Source of the DNA: an uncultured Ignavibacteria bacterium
GTDB lineage: Bacteria; Bacteroidota; Ignavibacteria; Tepidaquicellales; Tepidaquicellaceae
Assembly (NCBI GenBank): GCA_937974175.1
Contig: CALJIG010000095.1
Span: forward strand, 1-63,468
Length of the DNA stretch: 63,468 bases
Direction: 5' to 3'
The notes under the pieces are model-generated. The model saw only the letters and a list, made by a program, of their open reading frames with translations, had not been told where the DNA came from and did not search any database. Every line of letters starts with the position of its first letter. Position 1 is the stretch's first letter. This document shows, one piece after another, positions 42,411 through 50,699 of the stretch. Both the position numbers and the translations under genes were made by a program.

Positions 42411-42780
42411 AAAAAGTAGCATTATTGTAACATTTTAATTGAGACCTGACAGGTTTTCAATCCTGTCAGGTCAGTATAATAGTAACTTTTGATACCGCCC
42501 CCTCAGTCCCCCTCCTTATAAAGCTATCAACTATCAAGTCCCGCTTTAGCGGGAGAGGGGGATCAGAAACACTTTATAGAGTGTCGCAAAAAAGTAGCAT
42601 TATTGTAACATTTTATTTGAGACCTGACAGTCCGCCGCGGCGGATTCAATCCTCTCAGGTCAGTATAATAGTAACTTTTGATACCGCCCCCTCAGTCCCC
42701 CTCCTTAGAAAGCTATCAACTATCAAGTCCCGCTTTAGCGGGAGAGGGGGATCAGAAACACTTTATAGAGCGATGCAAAA
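42411..42780. repeat. 178-bp tandem duplication, second copy carrying an inserted palindrome
   Basis: Both copies run AAAAAGTAGCATTATTGTAA, the CCTGACAGG hairpin, a TAATAGTAACTTTTG stretch, CCCCCTCCTTA, and a CCCGCTTTAGCGGGAGAGGG hairpin. The anchor GTAGCATTA sits at 42416 and 42594 (period 178). In copy 2 the hairpin loop GTTTT is replaced by TCCGCCGCGGCGGATT (42631-42646), making that copy 11 bases longer while the rest stays in register. Confidence 0.92.
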
Positions 42781-42880
42781 AAGTAACATTTTATAGAGTG
42801 TCGTAAAAAAGTAACATTTTATAGAGTGTCGCAAAAAAGTAACATTTTATAGAGTGTTGCAAAAGAGTAACATTTTATAG
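42777..42880. repeat. 28-bp minisatellite, four units
   Basis: Unit AAAAAAGTAACATTTTATAG plus AGTGTCGC. Anchor G at 42783, 42811, 42839 and 42867 gives an exact 28-base period. Units are directly abutting with no spacers, so it is not a CRISPR array. The unit derives from the end of the neighbouring duplication. Confidence 0.9.
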
Positions 42881-43275
42881 TTAACCACCCCCTGCCCCCT
42901 CCTTAATAAGAAGGGGGGATTATTAACATTTATCAGATTGAAGCAAAAAAGTAATTCGTCTTGGCGAATAACATTCTAATATCCGGGAAGTTGGATTTTT
43001 TAATCTGATTTATCCGGCTTAAAGTTAATAATATTTTTTTTAATAGAAAAGAATTTCTTCCCTATTAGTAGGTAGAAATAAAATTTTTTGGCATAAAAAT
43101 TACACTTCGCGGTTAGCAGCACTTTGTTAAATCCTCCCTGCTTAATGAAAGTAAATCTTAGACTTTAGACTCTCCGTATACTACCCGCATTTTCAGTGAA
43201 AAACTTATCTGTTTATAAACTTTAATAAATTGAGTAAATTCCAAGTTATTACAAAAATTAACTTATCAGAACTAA

Positions 43276-44481
43276 ATGAAAGAAGTATATATAATTGACG
43301 GACTGCGAACACCAATCGGAAAATACGGGGGAACATTAAAAGATACGAGACCTGATGATATGGCTGCTCTTCTTATGAAGGAGCTTGTGAAAAGAAATTT
43401 TGAATTCAAAGGAATACAAAAAGAAGAAATTGAAGATGCTATAATCGGTAATGCAAACGGCGCAGGTGAAGAGAACAGAAATATTGCGCGTATGTGCGTT
43501 CTGCTTGCAGGGCTTCCGCTTAGCATTGGCGGGGTAACAGTTAACCGGCTCTGCGGCTCGGGTATGCAGGCATATCTTGATGCTGTAAGAGCAATAAGAA
43601 ACGGTGACGGCGAATGTTATTTAGCAGGCGGAGTTGAGTCTATGACACGCGCACCGTTTGTAATGGCAAAGGCTGCGGAACCATTCTCAAGAAAAGTTGA
43701 TGTGTTCGATACAACTATAGGCTGGAGATTTACTAACCCGCTTCTTGCAAAAATGCATCATCCGTTTTCAATGGGTGAGACAGCAGAGAACGTTGCAGAG
43801 AAATATAAAATCACAAGAGAGAGACAGGATGAGTTTTCATATAAGTCACAGATGAAGGCAAAGGCAGCTATAGAAACAGGGAAGTTTAATAACGAAATTT
43901 TACCTGTGGAAATAAAATCGAAAAAGGATGTTGTAATTTTTAATACTGATGAATTCCCGAGATTCGATACAACTGTAGAAAAACTTGCTAAGCTGAAACC
44001 TGCTTTCAGAGAAGGCGGAACAGTTACTGCAGGTAATTCAAGCGGAGTGAACGACGGAGCAAGCTTATTATTAATTGCATCAGAAGATTTTGTGAAGAAA
44101 CATAACTTAAAGCCAAGAGCAAGATTTGTATCAGGCGCAGTCGCCGGAGTTGACCCTGCTTGCATGGGTATAGGTCCCGTTCCTGCAACGGTAAAAGCAC
44201 TTTCAAGAGCAAATTTGAAAGTTGATGATTTAGATTTAATAGAGCTTAACGAAGCATTCGCAGCGCAGTCACTTGCAGTGATAGATGAGTTAATGCTTGA
44301 TGAAAGTAAAATAAATGTTAACGGCGGAGCAATTGCATTAGGGCATCCGCTCGGCAGCAGCGGCTCAAGAATACTACTTACACTTCTTAACGAAATGGAA
44401 AAAAGAAACAAACGATACGGGCTTGCAACAATGTGTATTGGTGTAGGGCAGGGGATTGCAAGTATTATAGAAAGAATTTAG
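43276..44481 (+). CDS. Acetyl-CoA acetyltransferase / beta-ketothiolase
   Basis: 401 residues, full-length thiolase. It condenses or cleaves acyl-CoA units at the beta-keto position. Nucleophile Cys in VNRLCGSGMQA near residue 93; AGGVESMTRAPFVM near residue 118; GNSSGVNDGASLLLI near residue 255; His in GGAIALGHPLGSSGSRI near residue 360; second Cys in ATMCIGVGQG near residue 390. The sequence fits the PcaF/thiolase I group, so substrates may be acetoacetyl-CoA, longer beta-ketoacyl-CoA or beta-ketoadipyl-CoA; these cannot be separated here. Followed by a palindrome and then pgsA on the same strand. Confidence 0.93.
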   Translation: MKEVYIIDGLRTPIGKYGGTLKDTRPDDMAALLMKELVKRNFEFKGIQKEEIEDAIIGNANGAGEENRNIARMCVLLAGLPLSIGGVTVNRLCGSGMQAYLDAVRAIRNGDGECYLAGGVESMTRAPFVMAKAAEPFSRKVDVFDTTIGWRFTNPLLAKMHHPFSMGETAENVAEKYKITRERQDEFSYKSQMKAKAAIETGKFNNEILPVEIKSKKDVVIFNTDEFPRFDTTVEKLAKLKPAFREGGTVTAGNSSGVNDGASLLLIASEDFVKKHNLKPRARFVSGAVAGVDPACMGIGPVPATVKALSRANLKVDDLDLIELNEAFAAQSLAVIDELMLDESKINVNGGAIALGHPLGSSGSRILLTLLNEMEKRNKRYGLATMCIGVGQGIASIIERI

Positions 44482-44492
44482 TTTCTTGTTCT

Positions 44493-44518
44493 GTTTCCCA
44501 AGCTCCGGCTTGGGAAAC
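44493..44518. repeat. Palindrome in the thiolase-pgsA gap
   Basis: GTTTCCCAAGC and GCTTGGGAAAC form an 11-bp stem with a 4-base loop, directly before an A-rich run. It resembles the first palindrome of the composite elements at 3503 and 30741, and lies 22 bases before the pgsA start. Confidence 0.85.
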
Positions 44519-44539
44519 AAAAACTTTTATAACATAAAT

Positions 44540-45103
44540 GTGACTTTACCGAACCAACTCTCAATATTGCGGATTGTACTTTCACCACTCTTCCTGTATT
44601 TATTTCTTTCGGATAATTTACTATATAAAAAAATCTCCGTTGGTGTCTATCTTATTGCAACTATAACTGACTGGTACGACGGATGGCATGCGCGGAAATT
44701 CGGAGTAGTTACAAAAACCGGAATATTTCTGGACCCGCTTGCCGATAAAATTCTTACATCATGCGCTTTCATCGGATTTTTTCTCATTGGTATGATGCCG
44801 CTATGGATGGTGATTCTGATTGTTATCCGTGATATAGTAATCACTGTAATGCGTTCATATTCTGAAATGAACGGGAAAACTCTTCCTACTTCTTATATAG
44901 CAAAGGTGAAAACCTTTGTACAAATGACTTATATATTCGCCATTCTTGTCCTGTTCTTCTGGAGCATATCTACAAATGATTTAAGCACACGCGTTGAGAT
45001 AGGTGTATATCTTCTTTCCCCATACAATTTTTTTGCAATGGCATTGGTAACTTTCCTTACTGTCTATACAGGCATCACATACTTTTTTGAAAAGAAATCT
45101 TAA
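44540..45103 (+). CDS. pgsA: Phosphatidylglycerophosphate synthase
   Basis: 187 residues from a GTG at 44540, giving VTLPNQLSILRIVLSP, the usual PgsA opening. A longer frame from a TTG at 44486 would translate the upstream palindrome and is rejected. It makes phosphatidylglycerophosphate from CDP-diacylglycerol and glycerol-3-phosphate. The CDP-alcohol phosphatidyltransferase signature D-x2-D-G-x2-A-R-x8-G-x3-D-x3-D is complete, from DWYDGWHAR (near residue 47) to DPLADK. About five transmembrane helices. Its product is the substrate of PgpA, encoded 10 bases downstream. Confidence 0.93.
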   Translation: MTLPNQLSILRIVLSPLFLYLFLSDNLLYKKISVGVYLIATITDWYDGWHARKFGVVTKTGIFLDPLADKILTSCAFIGFFLIGMMPLWMVILIVIRDIVITVMRSYSEMNGKTLPTSYIAKVKTFVQMTYIFAILVLFFWSISTNDLSTRVEIGVYLLSPYNFFAMALVTFLTVYTGITYFFEKKS

Positions 45104-45113
45104 ATAATTTTCT

Positions 45114-45638
45114 ATGCGATTTGTAAAAACGAAAGAGATTGTAAATCCGGACTTCCATCCTGATTTTTTCAGTAAGCTTCTTGCCAGCTGGTTCTTCACA
45201 GGATATTTCCCAAAGGGTTCAGGAACTGTCGGAAGCCTTGCAGCATTTGTAATATTTCTTTTTCCTTCTATGAATGACTCGATGAGTTTAAGCATAGCTT
45301 TTCTTATAGTGTTTATACTCGGAACTTATGCCACTATACCAATGATGAAAAGATACGGAGGCGATCCTTCTGTTGTAGTAGTGGATGAAGTGGTAGGGCA
45401 ATGGTTTACAATTATGATAGTGATGTCTGCCGGATATTGGAAGCTGAACCTTATATGCTGCGCCGTAACTTTTATCGGCTTCAGAGGTTTTGATATATTA
45501 AAGGTTCAGCCTGCAAAATATTTTGACAGGAAACATACTGCTCTTGGTGTAATGCTGGATGATATTGTGGCTGCAGTTTATGGCGGAGTTGCTTCAATTT
45601 TTGCAATTATTTTAATACAAAGACTTTTTAATCTGTAA
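45114..45638 (+). CDS. pgpA: Phosphatidylglycerophosphatase A
   Basis: 174 residues with three to four hydrophobic segments. It dephosphorylates phosphatidylglycerophosphate to phosphatidylglycerol. Family motifs: TGYFPKGSGTVGSLAAF near residue 28, VVVVDEVVGQWFTIMI near residue 90, FRGFDILKVQPAKYFDR near residue 124 and GVMLDDIVAAVYGGV near residue 145, supplying the acidic Mg-binding residues. Sits directly after pgsA and 16 bases before cinA, so the two steps of phosphatidylglycerol synthesis are co-transcribed. Confidence 0.93.
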   Translation: MRFVKTKEIVNPDFHPDFFSKLLASWFFTGYFPKGSGTVGSLAAFVIFLFPSMNDSMSLSIAFLIVFILGTYATIPMMKRYGGDPSVVVVDEVVGQWFTIMIVMSAGYWKLNLICCAVTFIGFRGFDILKVQPAKYFDRKHTALGVMLDDIVAAVYGGVASIFAIILIQRLFNL

Positions 45639-45654
45639 TCAATTTTAACAATTA

Positions 45655-46902
45655 ATGAATTCGAAAATACTTACTGTCGGTGACGAGATATTAATAGGCC
45701 AGATTGTAAATACAAATGCTGCTTTCCTGGGAGACGTTTTGTTTTCTATCGGTATACCCGTTGAAAAATCCGTAACAATCGGTGATGATGAAACAATGCT
45801 TTTAAATGAATTTCAGGACTCTATAGATAATTATGATGTGACAATTATCACGGGCGGTCTTGGTCCGACTCATGATGACATTACAAAGCCCGTGCTTATA
45901 AAATTTTTTAATGATGAGTTAATACTTAACGATAAAGTTTTAAAACACGTAACTGAAATTTTCTCTACAAGAGGTGTACCTATGCCCGCTACAAATGTCG
46001 GTCAGGCAATGGTTCCGGCAAAATCAAAGATAATCTGGAATGCAAACGGCACTGCTCCCGGTATATGGATGGAAAAAGATAACAAGGTATTTATTGCTTT
46101 ACCCGGAGTTCCGTATGAAATGAAAGCAATGATAAATGATTTTGTTGTGCCTTTGCTTAAAGAGAAATTTATGAAAAATCTTGACTATGTGCTTAAGCAA
46201 AAGACATTACTTACGACGGGAGTAGGGGAATCTGTGCTGAACGAAATGATGGGCGATGTTCATTCAATTATTAAAAATGACAAGCTTGCTTTTCTTCCAA
46301 GCATTGAAGGTGTAAGATTAAGAATAAATGTAAAGGCAGAGAGCGAAGAAAAAGCTGAAGAAAGAATATCTGAAATAGAAAACCAAATCCGTGAAAAAAT
46401 CGGAGAACATATTTTTGGTATTGGTGAAGAAATTCTGGAGGAGATTACCGGAAAAATGTTATCCGAAAAAAATCTTTCAATATCTATTGCAGAATCCTGT
46501 ACAGGCGGTTTGCTTTCATCAAGAATTACCGATGTAAGCGGAAGCTCTTCATATTTTGTAGGAGGAGTAGTTGCATATTCAAATGAATTCAAAATAAAAT
46601 TCTTAGATGTAAAGGAAGAGACACTCAGAGAATTCGGAGCAGTAAGTGAAGAAACAGCAAAGCAAATGGCTGAAGGTGTGCGGAAGCATTTTAATACTGA
46701 CATAGGAATATCTATTACAGGCATTGCAGGACCCGGAGGCGGAACGGATAAAAAACCGGTTGGATTGGTATATATTGGATACTCTGATAAAAATATTACT
46801 TTTGCTTCAAAATTTTTGTTTGGAAATTTCAGAGAGAGGAATAAAAAACGGGCTGCACAAATGGCGTTAGAGATCTTACGCAAAACGCTTTTAAAGCTTT
46901 GA
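45655..46902 (+). CDS. cinA: CinA-family protein (MocF domain plus nicotinamide-nucleotide amidase)
   Basis: 415 residues, full-length two-domain CinA. N-terminal MocF/molybdopterin-binding-like domain, residues about 1-170: TVGDEILIGQIVNTNAAFLG, ITGGLGPTHDDITKPVL and ALPGVPYEM. A linker follows, then the C-terminal amidase domain from about residue 258: SIAESCTGGLLSSRITDVSG, GGVVAYSNEFKIKFL and ITGIAGPGGGTDKKPVGLVY. CinA hydrolyses NMN or ADP-ribose-type products in NAD recycling and was first linked to competence. Third gene of the pgsA-pgpA-cinA run. Confidence 0.94.
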   Translation: MNSKILTVGDEILIGQIVNTNAAFLGDVLFSIGIPVEKSVTIGDDETMLLNEFQDSIDNYDVTIITGGLGPTHDDITKPVLIKFFNDELILNDKVLKHVTEIFSTRGVPMPATNVGQAMVPAKSKIIWNANGTAPGIWMEKDNKVFIALPGVPYEMKAMINDFVVPLLKEKFMKNLDYVLKQKTLLTTGVGESVLNEMMGDVHSIIKNDKLAFLPSIEGVRLRINVKAESEEKAEERISEIENQIREKIGEHIFGIGEEILEEITGKMLSEKNLSISIAESCTGGLLSSRITDVSGSSSYFVGGVVAYSNEFKIKFLDVKEETLREFGAVSEETAKQMAEGVRKHFNTDIGISITGIAGPGGGTDKKPVGLVYIGYSDKNITFASKFLFGNFRERNKKRAAQMALEILRKTLLKL

Positions 46903-47050
46903 ACAAATTAAGTATTTTTTGTATCTTGTTTACAATCCCCCCGAAAAATTTGCTATGATTGTGGATAGTTTCAGAAGCAATTTTCCCCTTTATTAATAAT
47001 AATAATTTTGTATTTTATTCAATAAATAATAAACCACAACTAAAACTTCT

Positions 47051-47058
47051 AGAAGGAG
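47051..47058 (+). promoter_or_regulatory. Strong Shine-Dalgarno before the 656-residue T9SS gene
   Basis: AGAAGGAG, seven bases before the ATG at 47066. Its strength suggests high expression of this secreted protein. The 160 bases upstream are AT-rich and should hold the promoter. Confidence 0.75.
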
Positions 47059-47065
47059 AAGAAAT

Positions 47066-49036
47066 ATGAAAAAAAATTACTCTTTATTCAAGAGTATTTC
47101 TATATTGACGATGTTTTTTCTGATCGTAGCAGCGCAATCAGGAAATGCTTCTTCAATGTATGATGACCCGCGTTTTGATAGAATTCCTCAAATCTATCTT
47201 GACCAGGTCGCTCAACAAAATGATTTTTTTGCACCAGCATTAATCACCATTAATGATTTTGATAATTTTGATATGGGAACCAGCACTGCTGAGCCGCATA
47301 TCTCACAAAACCCAAGAAATCCTCTTTGGAATTTTTGCGCTTACAACATCAATACAGCCTGGAGAACACTAGACGGCGGTATGACATGGACAGGAACAGC
47401 AGTTCCATTTTCCGGCACATCAGGTGACCCGGTAACAGCTTACGATAGTTTAGGAAGATTATTTTATGATAATATGAAAAGTCCGGTTACTGGTACATGG
47501 ACTAATAAATCAACAGATGGTGGTGTAACATGGGGAACAGCAGTTTCAGCGAATGTTGGTAACGATAAAAACTGGATTGCTGCTGACCAAACAGGCGGTC
47601 CTTATTCAAATTACATTTACGGTAACATGACTCCCGGTAACATTAGAAGAAGTACCGATAACGGTGCAACTTTTACAACGGTGGGAACTTTCTCTAATAC
47701 ATTACCCGGCGCTATGGTTTGCGTTGGCGCTAATGGTTCTGTTCAAGGTGGAAGTGTATATGCAGTTATGCATACCGGAACAAACTCAGCAGGTATTTAT
47801 ACTATTTACCGTTCGACTAATGGAGGAGATAACTTTACAATGATGTCCTCAAATCAATATTCAAATTTTATCGGAACAGAAATCAGCGGACGTTCAACTG
47901 TACAAGGAATGAGAACCAGACCTTATCCAATGATTGCAGCTGATAACAGCTATGGACCAAACAGAGGCAGATTGTATTTAGTATATGCTTCAAACAATCC
48001 TGCAGGTAACGGCGGAAAATCTGATATCTTCTTAAGATACTCAACTGATTTCGGCGCAACTTTCTCTGCTCCTGTAGTAGTTAACGATGATGCAAATTCA
48101 CAAAATAATTTCCAGTTCTTCCCTGCAATATGGTGTGAAAAGAATACAGGAAAATTATATATCAAATGGTACGATTCAAGATTATGCCCTACATCAGACA
48201 GCATGGACGTTTATGCTACATATACAACTGACGGCGGACAAACATTTGCTCCGAACCAAAGAGTAACCAATAAAACCTTTAAAATTAAATTGGCATCATC
48301 CGGTTCAGCACCTGCATATCAGGGTGACTATGATGCAATTACAGGTAATCCTGTCAGCGCCATGGTTTGCTGGACAGATTTCAGAAACAGTAACTATGGT
48401 TCATATACAGCATACTTCCCGGATTTTGCAATGAGGGTAAGTAGTAACAATTTTAATATTAACGGAAACGGCTTTGCGCAGTTTTATACAACAGTTCCGG
48501 CAGTAAAACTTTATACAGGTTCTGTCAGAGTTACTCTTGGCTCTGTCTCTCCTACTCCGGCAACAGGTGGCTTTACAATTAGTGCTATTGGCAGAGATTC
48601 AATCACTTCATTCCCTGATTCAATATTAACAAGAATCAGTGTTCTTCCAAATACTACACAGGGTACTTATTCAGTTAATGTTATTGCTCAGGGTCCTAAT
48701 GGTACACCGAGACATCAAAGAACATTAACAGTTAATGTCGGGCCAACCGGAATTATAGGAACTGAAACTCCTGCTAAATTTGAACTTTCGCAGAATTTCC
48801 CTAATCCGTTCAATCCTACAACAAAGATTACTTATTCTGTAGCTAAACAAACTAATGTAAGACTTATAATTTACGATGCAGTAGGTAAACAAATTACTGA
48901 AATGATAAAGAATGACGTTCCTCAGGGAAGTTATTCAGTTGATTTCAATGCTTCAAAATTAGGTTCAGGTGTATATTTCTACAAATTAGTTACAAATGAA
49001 TTTACCGATACAAAGAAAATGATGGTTGTAAAATAA
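47066..49036 (+). CDS. Secreted sialidase-like T9SS protein
   Basis: 656 residues. A signal region (KSISILTMFFLIVAAQSGNA) is followed by a BNR/sialidase-like propeller of residues about 60-460 with Asp-box turns (TLDGGMTWTG, STDGGVTWGT, STDNGATFTT, STNGGDNFTM, STDFGATFSA, TTDGGQTFAP). Residues about 480-560 look like an Ig-like domain (GFTISAIGRDSITSFPDSIL). The T9SS sorting domain begins QNFPNPFNPTTKI. It resembles the 1064-residue protein at 20353-23547 in plan but lacks its Rossmann-like segment. No catalytic triad recognised. Strong RBS and its own terminator indicate a single-gene unit. Confidence 0.88.
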   Translation: MKKNYSLFKSISILTMFFLIVAAQSGNASSMYDDPRFDRIPQIYLDQVAQQNDFFAPALITINDFDNFDMGTSTAEPHISQNPRNPLWNFCAYNINTAWRTLDGGMTWTGTAVPFSGTSGDPVTAYDSLGRLFYDNMKSPVTGTWTNKSTDGGVTWGTAVSANVGNDKNWIAADQTGGPYSNYIYGNMTPGNIRRSTDNGATFTTVGTFSNTLPGAMVCVGANGSVQGGSVYAVMHTGTNSAGIYTIYRSTNGGDNFTMMSSNQYSNFIGTEISGRSTVQGMRTRPYPMIAADNSYGPNRGRLYLVYASNNPAGNGGKSDIFLRYSTDFGATFSAPVVVNDDANSQNNFQFFPAIWCEKNTGKLYIKWYDSRLCPTSDSMDVYATYTTDGGQTFAPNQRVTNKTFKIKLASSGSAPAYQGDYDAITGNPVSAMVCWTDFRNSNYGSYTAYFPDFAMRVSSNNFNINGNGFAQFYTTVPAVKLYTGSVRVTLGSVSPTPATGGFTISAIGRDSITSFPDSILTRISVLPNTTQGTYSVNVIAQGPNGTPRHQRTLTVNVGPTGIIGTETPAKFELSQNFPNPFNPTTKITYSVAKQTNVRLIIYDAVGKQITEMIKNDVPQGSYSVDFNASKLGSGVYFYKLVTNEFTDTKKMMVVK

Positions 49037-49057
49037 TACAATCGAAATATTAATTTC

Positions 49058-49096
49058 AACGGCTCATAATCGTAAGGTTGTGAGCCGTTTTTATTT
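49058..49096 (+). terminator. Terminator overlapping the 3' end of the trmH-like gene
   Basis: AACGGCTCA and TGAGCCGTT pair, followed by a T-rich tract (49088-49098). The stem lies directly against the stop codon of the convergent methyltransferase gene (49091), so both genes may use it. Confidence 0.85.
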
Positions 49097-49864
49097 TAGG
49101 CGGGTTTTAAAATTATATAAAATTATTCCGGCTGAAACTGAGAGGTTTAATGATTCGCAATCAGAGAAGCTGTCGATCTTTATCAGCTCAAATCCCTGGT
49201 TTTTAATTTCTTCTGAAATACCATTCGCTTCGTTGCCAAACACTATGACGTATTTTTCATTTTGTTTTATATTGAAATCAGAAAGATTTTTTTTCGCGTC
49301 TAAATCTGTTAATAAAATCTGACACTCATCCTTTAATTGTAAAAGCTCCGTTCGCAAATCTGCTTCGGTAACTATATCAGTATGAAACACTGCCCCCTGT
49401 GATGCCCGGAGAACTTTAGAGTTATACAGGTCAACACTGTTCTTTGAAATCAGTACTTTATCTACGTTAAACCAGTAGCAAGTCCGCACTATTGTTCCGA
49501 GATTACCGGGGTCATTAATGTTATCCAGTGCGACGATAAGTTTGTGCTTATCGGAGTTATGCAGCCTGTTCGCATGGTCAGGTTTTTTCACAACAGCTAT
49601 TATTCCCTGCGGATTTACCGTATCGGAAAGCCTGTCAAAATTTTTCTGAGACGCGTATAAAATTTCTATATCTTTTGTTGGGACTAGCGACAAATCGAAA
49701 TCATCTCTTACAATTATACATTCAATCATATCCCTGTAATATAAATCAGATGAAAGACATTCCTTAATAAGATGAATTCCTTCTACAAGAAATTTTCCTT
49801 CTTCGTCACGGCTGCGTTTGTTTTTTAAGTCAGCATAATATTTTATTTCTTTATTAGTAATCAT
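49091..49864 (-). CDS. TrmH/SpoU-family RNA 2'-O-methyltransferase
   Basis: 257 residues. An N-terminal substrate-binding region of the RlmB/TrmH type (KNKRSRDEEGKFLVEGIHLI) precedes a SPOUT catalytic domain with the three family motifs: ALDNINDPGNLGTIVRTCYW near residue 110, VIVFGNEANGISEEI near residue 210 and LNLSVSAGIILYNF at the C-terminus. It methylates a ribose 2'-OH in rRNA or tRNA using S-adenosylmethionine; the target is not readable from sequence. Sits 15 bases after rdgB on the same strand. Confidence 0.92.
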   Translation of the reverse strand: MITNKEIKYYADLKNKRSRDEEGKFLVEGIHLIKECLSSDLYYRDMIECIIVRDDFDLSLVPTKDIEILYASQKNFDRLSDTVNPQGIIAVVKKPDHANRLHNSDKHKLIVALDNINDPGNLGTIVRTCYWFNVDKVLISKNSVDLYNSKVLRASQGAVFHTDIVTEADLRTELLQLKDECQILLTDLDAKKNLSDFNIKQNEKYVIVFGNEANGISEEIKNQGFELIKIDSFSDCESLNLSVSAGIILYNFKTRLK

Positions 49865-49879
49865 TTCAATTTATATAAT

Positions 49880-50485
49880 TCAGACTGTTTGTCTTTTCTC
49901 TAAAAATTTTTTGAATTTTTTCAATGCAAGCGCTCTGTGAGATATTTCATTTTTTTTAGTGTCATCCATTTCAGCATAAGTCTTAGCAAATCCTTTAGGA
50001 ATAAAAAGCGGGTCGTACCCAAAACCGTTTGCGCCGTGCGCCTGTTTAATAATCCTGCCTTCAACATTTCCTTTAAAAAAGTAATGCTCTGTTTCATTTA
50101 TGTACAAACAAAGTACAGATGTAAACGTTGCAGTTCTATCTTTGCCGTCAACATCTTTCAAGTTAAGCAATAGCTTTTCGCAGTTGCTTGCATAGGTAGC
50201 ATTTTCACCTGAGTAACGTGCAGAGTAAACGCCGGGTTCGCCGTTTAATGCATCAACAAATAATCCTGTATCATCTGCCAAAGTCGGAACGTTAAATTTT
50301 CCCGAAATCTCTTTTGCTTTTAGCAATGAGTTCTCTTCGAGAGTTGAACCTGTTTCTTCAACATCGGGAAAATCAGGGAAATCTTTCAACGATAAAATTT
50401 TAATTTTAAGCGGAGCAAGAATATCAGATATCTCTTTTATCTTATGCAGATTATTTGAAGCGATTAAAAGCTTTTCAATTTTCAT
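49880..50485 (-). CDS. rdgB: Non-canonical purine NTP pyrophosphatase (RdgB/HAM1)
   Basis: 201 residues, normal length. Converts dITP, XTP and related damaged nucleotides to monophosphates, keeping them out of DNA. LLIASNNLHKIKEISDIL at residue 6; ETGSTLEENSLLKA near residue 45; LADDTGLFVDALNGEPGVYS near residue 68; GFGYDPLFIPKG near residue 153; EISHRALALKKF near the C-terminus. All conserved nucleotide- and Mg-binding segments are present. The 214 bases upstream are AT-rich with no other feature and should hold the promoter of rdgB and the methyltransferase gene. Confidence 0.95.
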   Translation of the reverse strand: MKIEKLLIASNNLHKIKEISDILAPLKIKILSLKDFPDFPDVEETGSTLEENSLLKAKEISGKFNVPTLADDTGLFVDALNGEPGVYSARYSGENATYASNCEKLLLNLKDVDGKDRTATFTSVLCLYINETEHYFFKGNVEGRIIKQAHGANGFGYDPLFIPKGFAKTYAEMDDTKKNEISHRALALKKFKKFLEKRQTV

Positions 50486-50699
50486 TGGTAAATTTATTAA
50501 ACCTTTTAGTAATTATTAAGTCTTATAAGTAAGCAGTAAGAAACAAAAATTTAAAACAACGGAACAAATTATAAAAACGTAAGTATAAAATTCAAGAACA
50601 ACATATCGAGATTTCCCACATTAAACCTCTTGAGCTCTTTTCAGCAATGAACAGGGCTTTCCTCTTTGTAAAAAATGTAAGTAATAAAATGTAACAAAA

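Larger units (their letters stand above)
42239..43275. other. Gene-free tract with tandem-duplicated hairpins and a minisatellite
   Basis: 1.04 kb without credible genes. It holds a heptamer array, a TGAACGAAGTTCA and a CCCGTGTTTTAGCGGG hairpin near 42320-42355, the 178-bp duplication, the 28-bp minisatellite, a C-rich/G-rich module (42893-42919) and a TTCGTCTTGGCGAA palindrome at 42955. From about 42990 the sequence becomes plain AT-rich. It contains CTACTAATAGGGAAGA on the minus strand near 43060, which also occurs on the plus strand near 10210, and presumably the thiolase promoter. Confidence 0.75.

Noticed and set aside
42581..42796. 71-codon plus-strand ORF
   Set aside because: Translates the second 178-bp repeat copy and inserted palindrome.
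42777..42880. Possible CRISPR array (28-bp direct repeats)
   Set aside because: Units abut with no spacers and no cas gene is present, so it is a minisatellite.
44486..44539. 18-codon N-terminal extension of PgsA from a TTG
   Set aside because: It reads through the palindrome; the GTG at 44540 gives the family's normal first residues.
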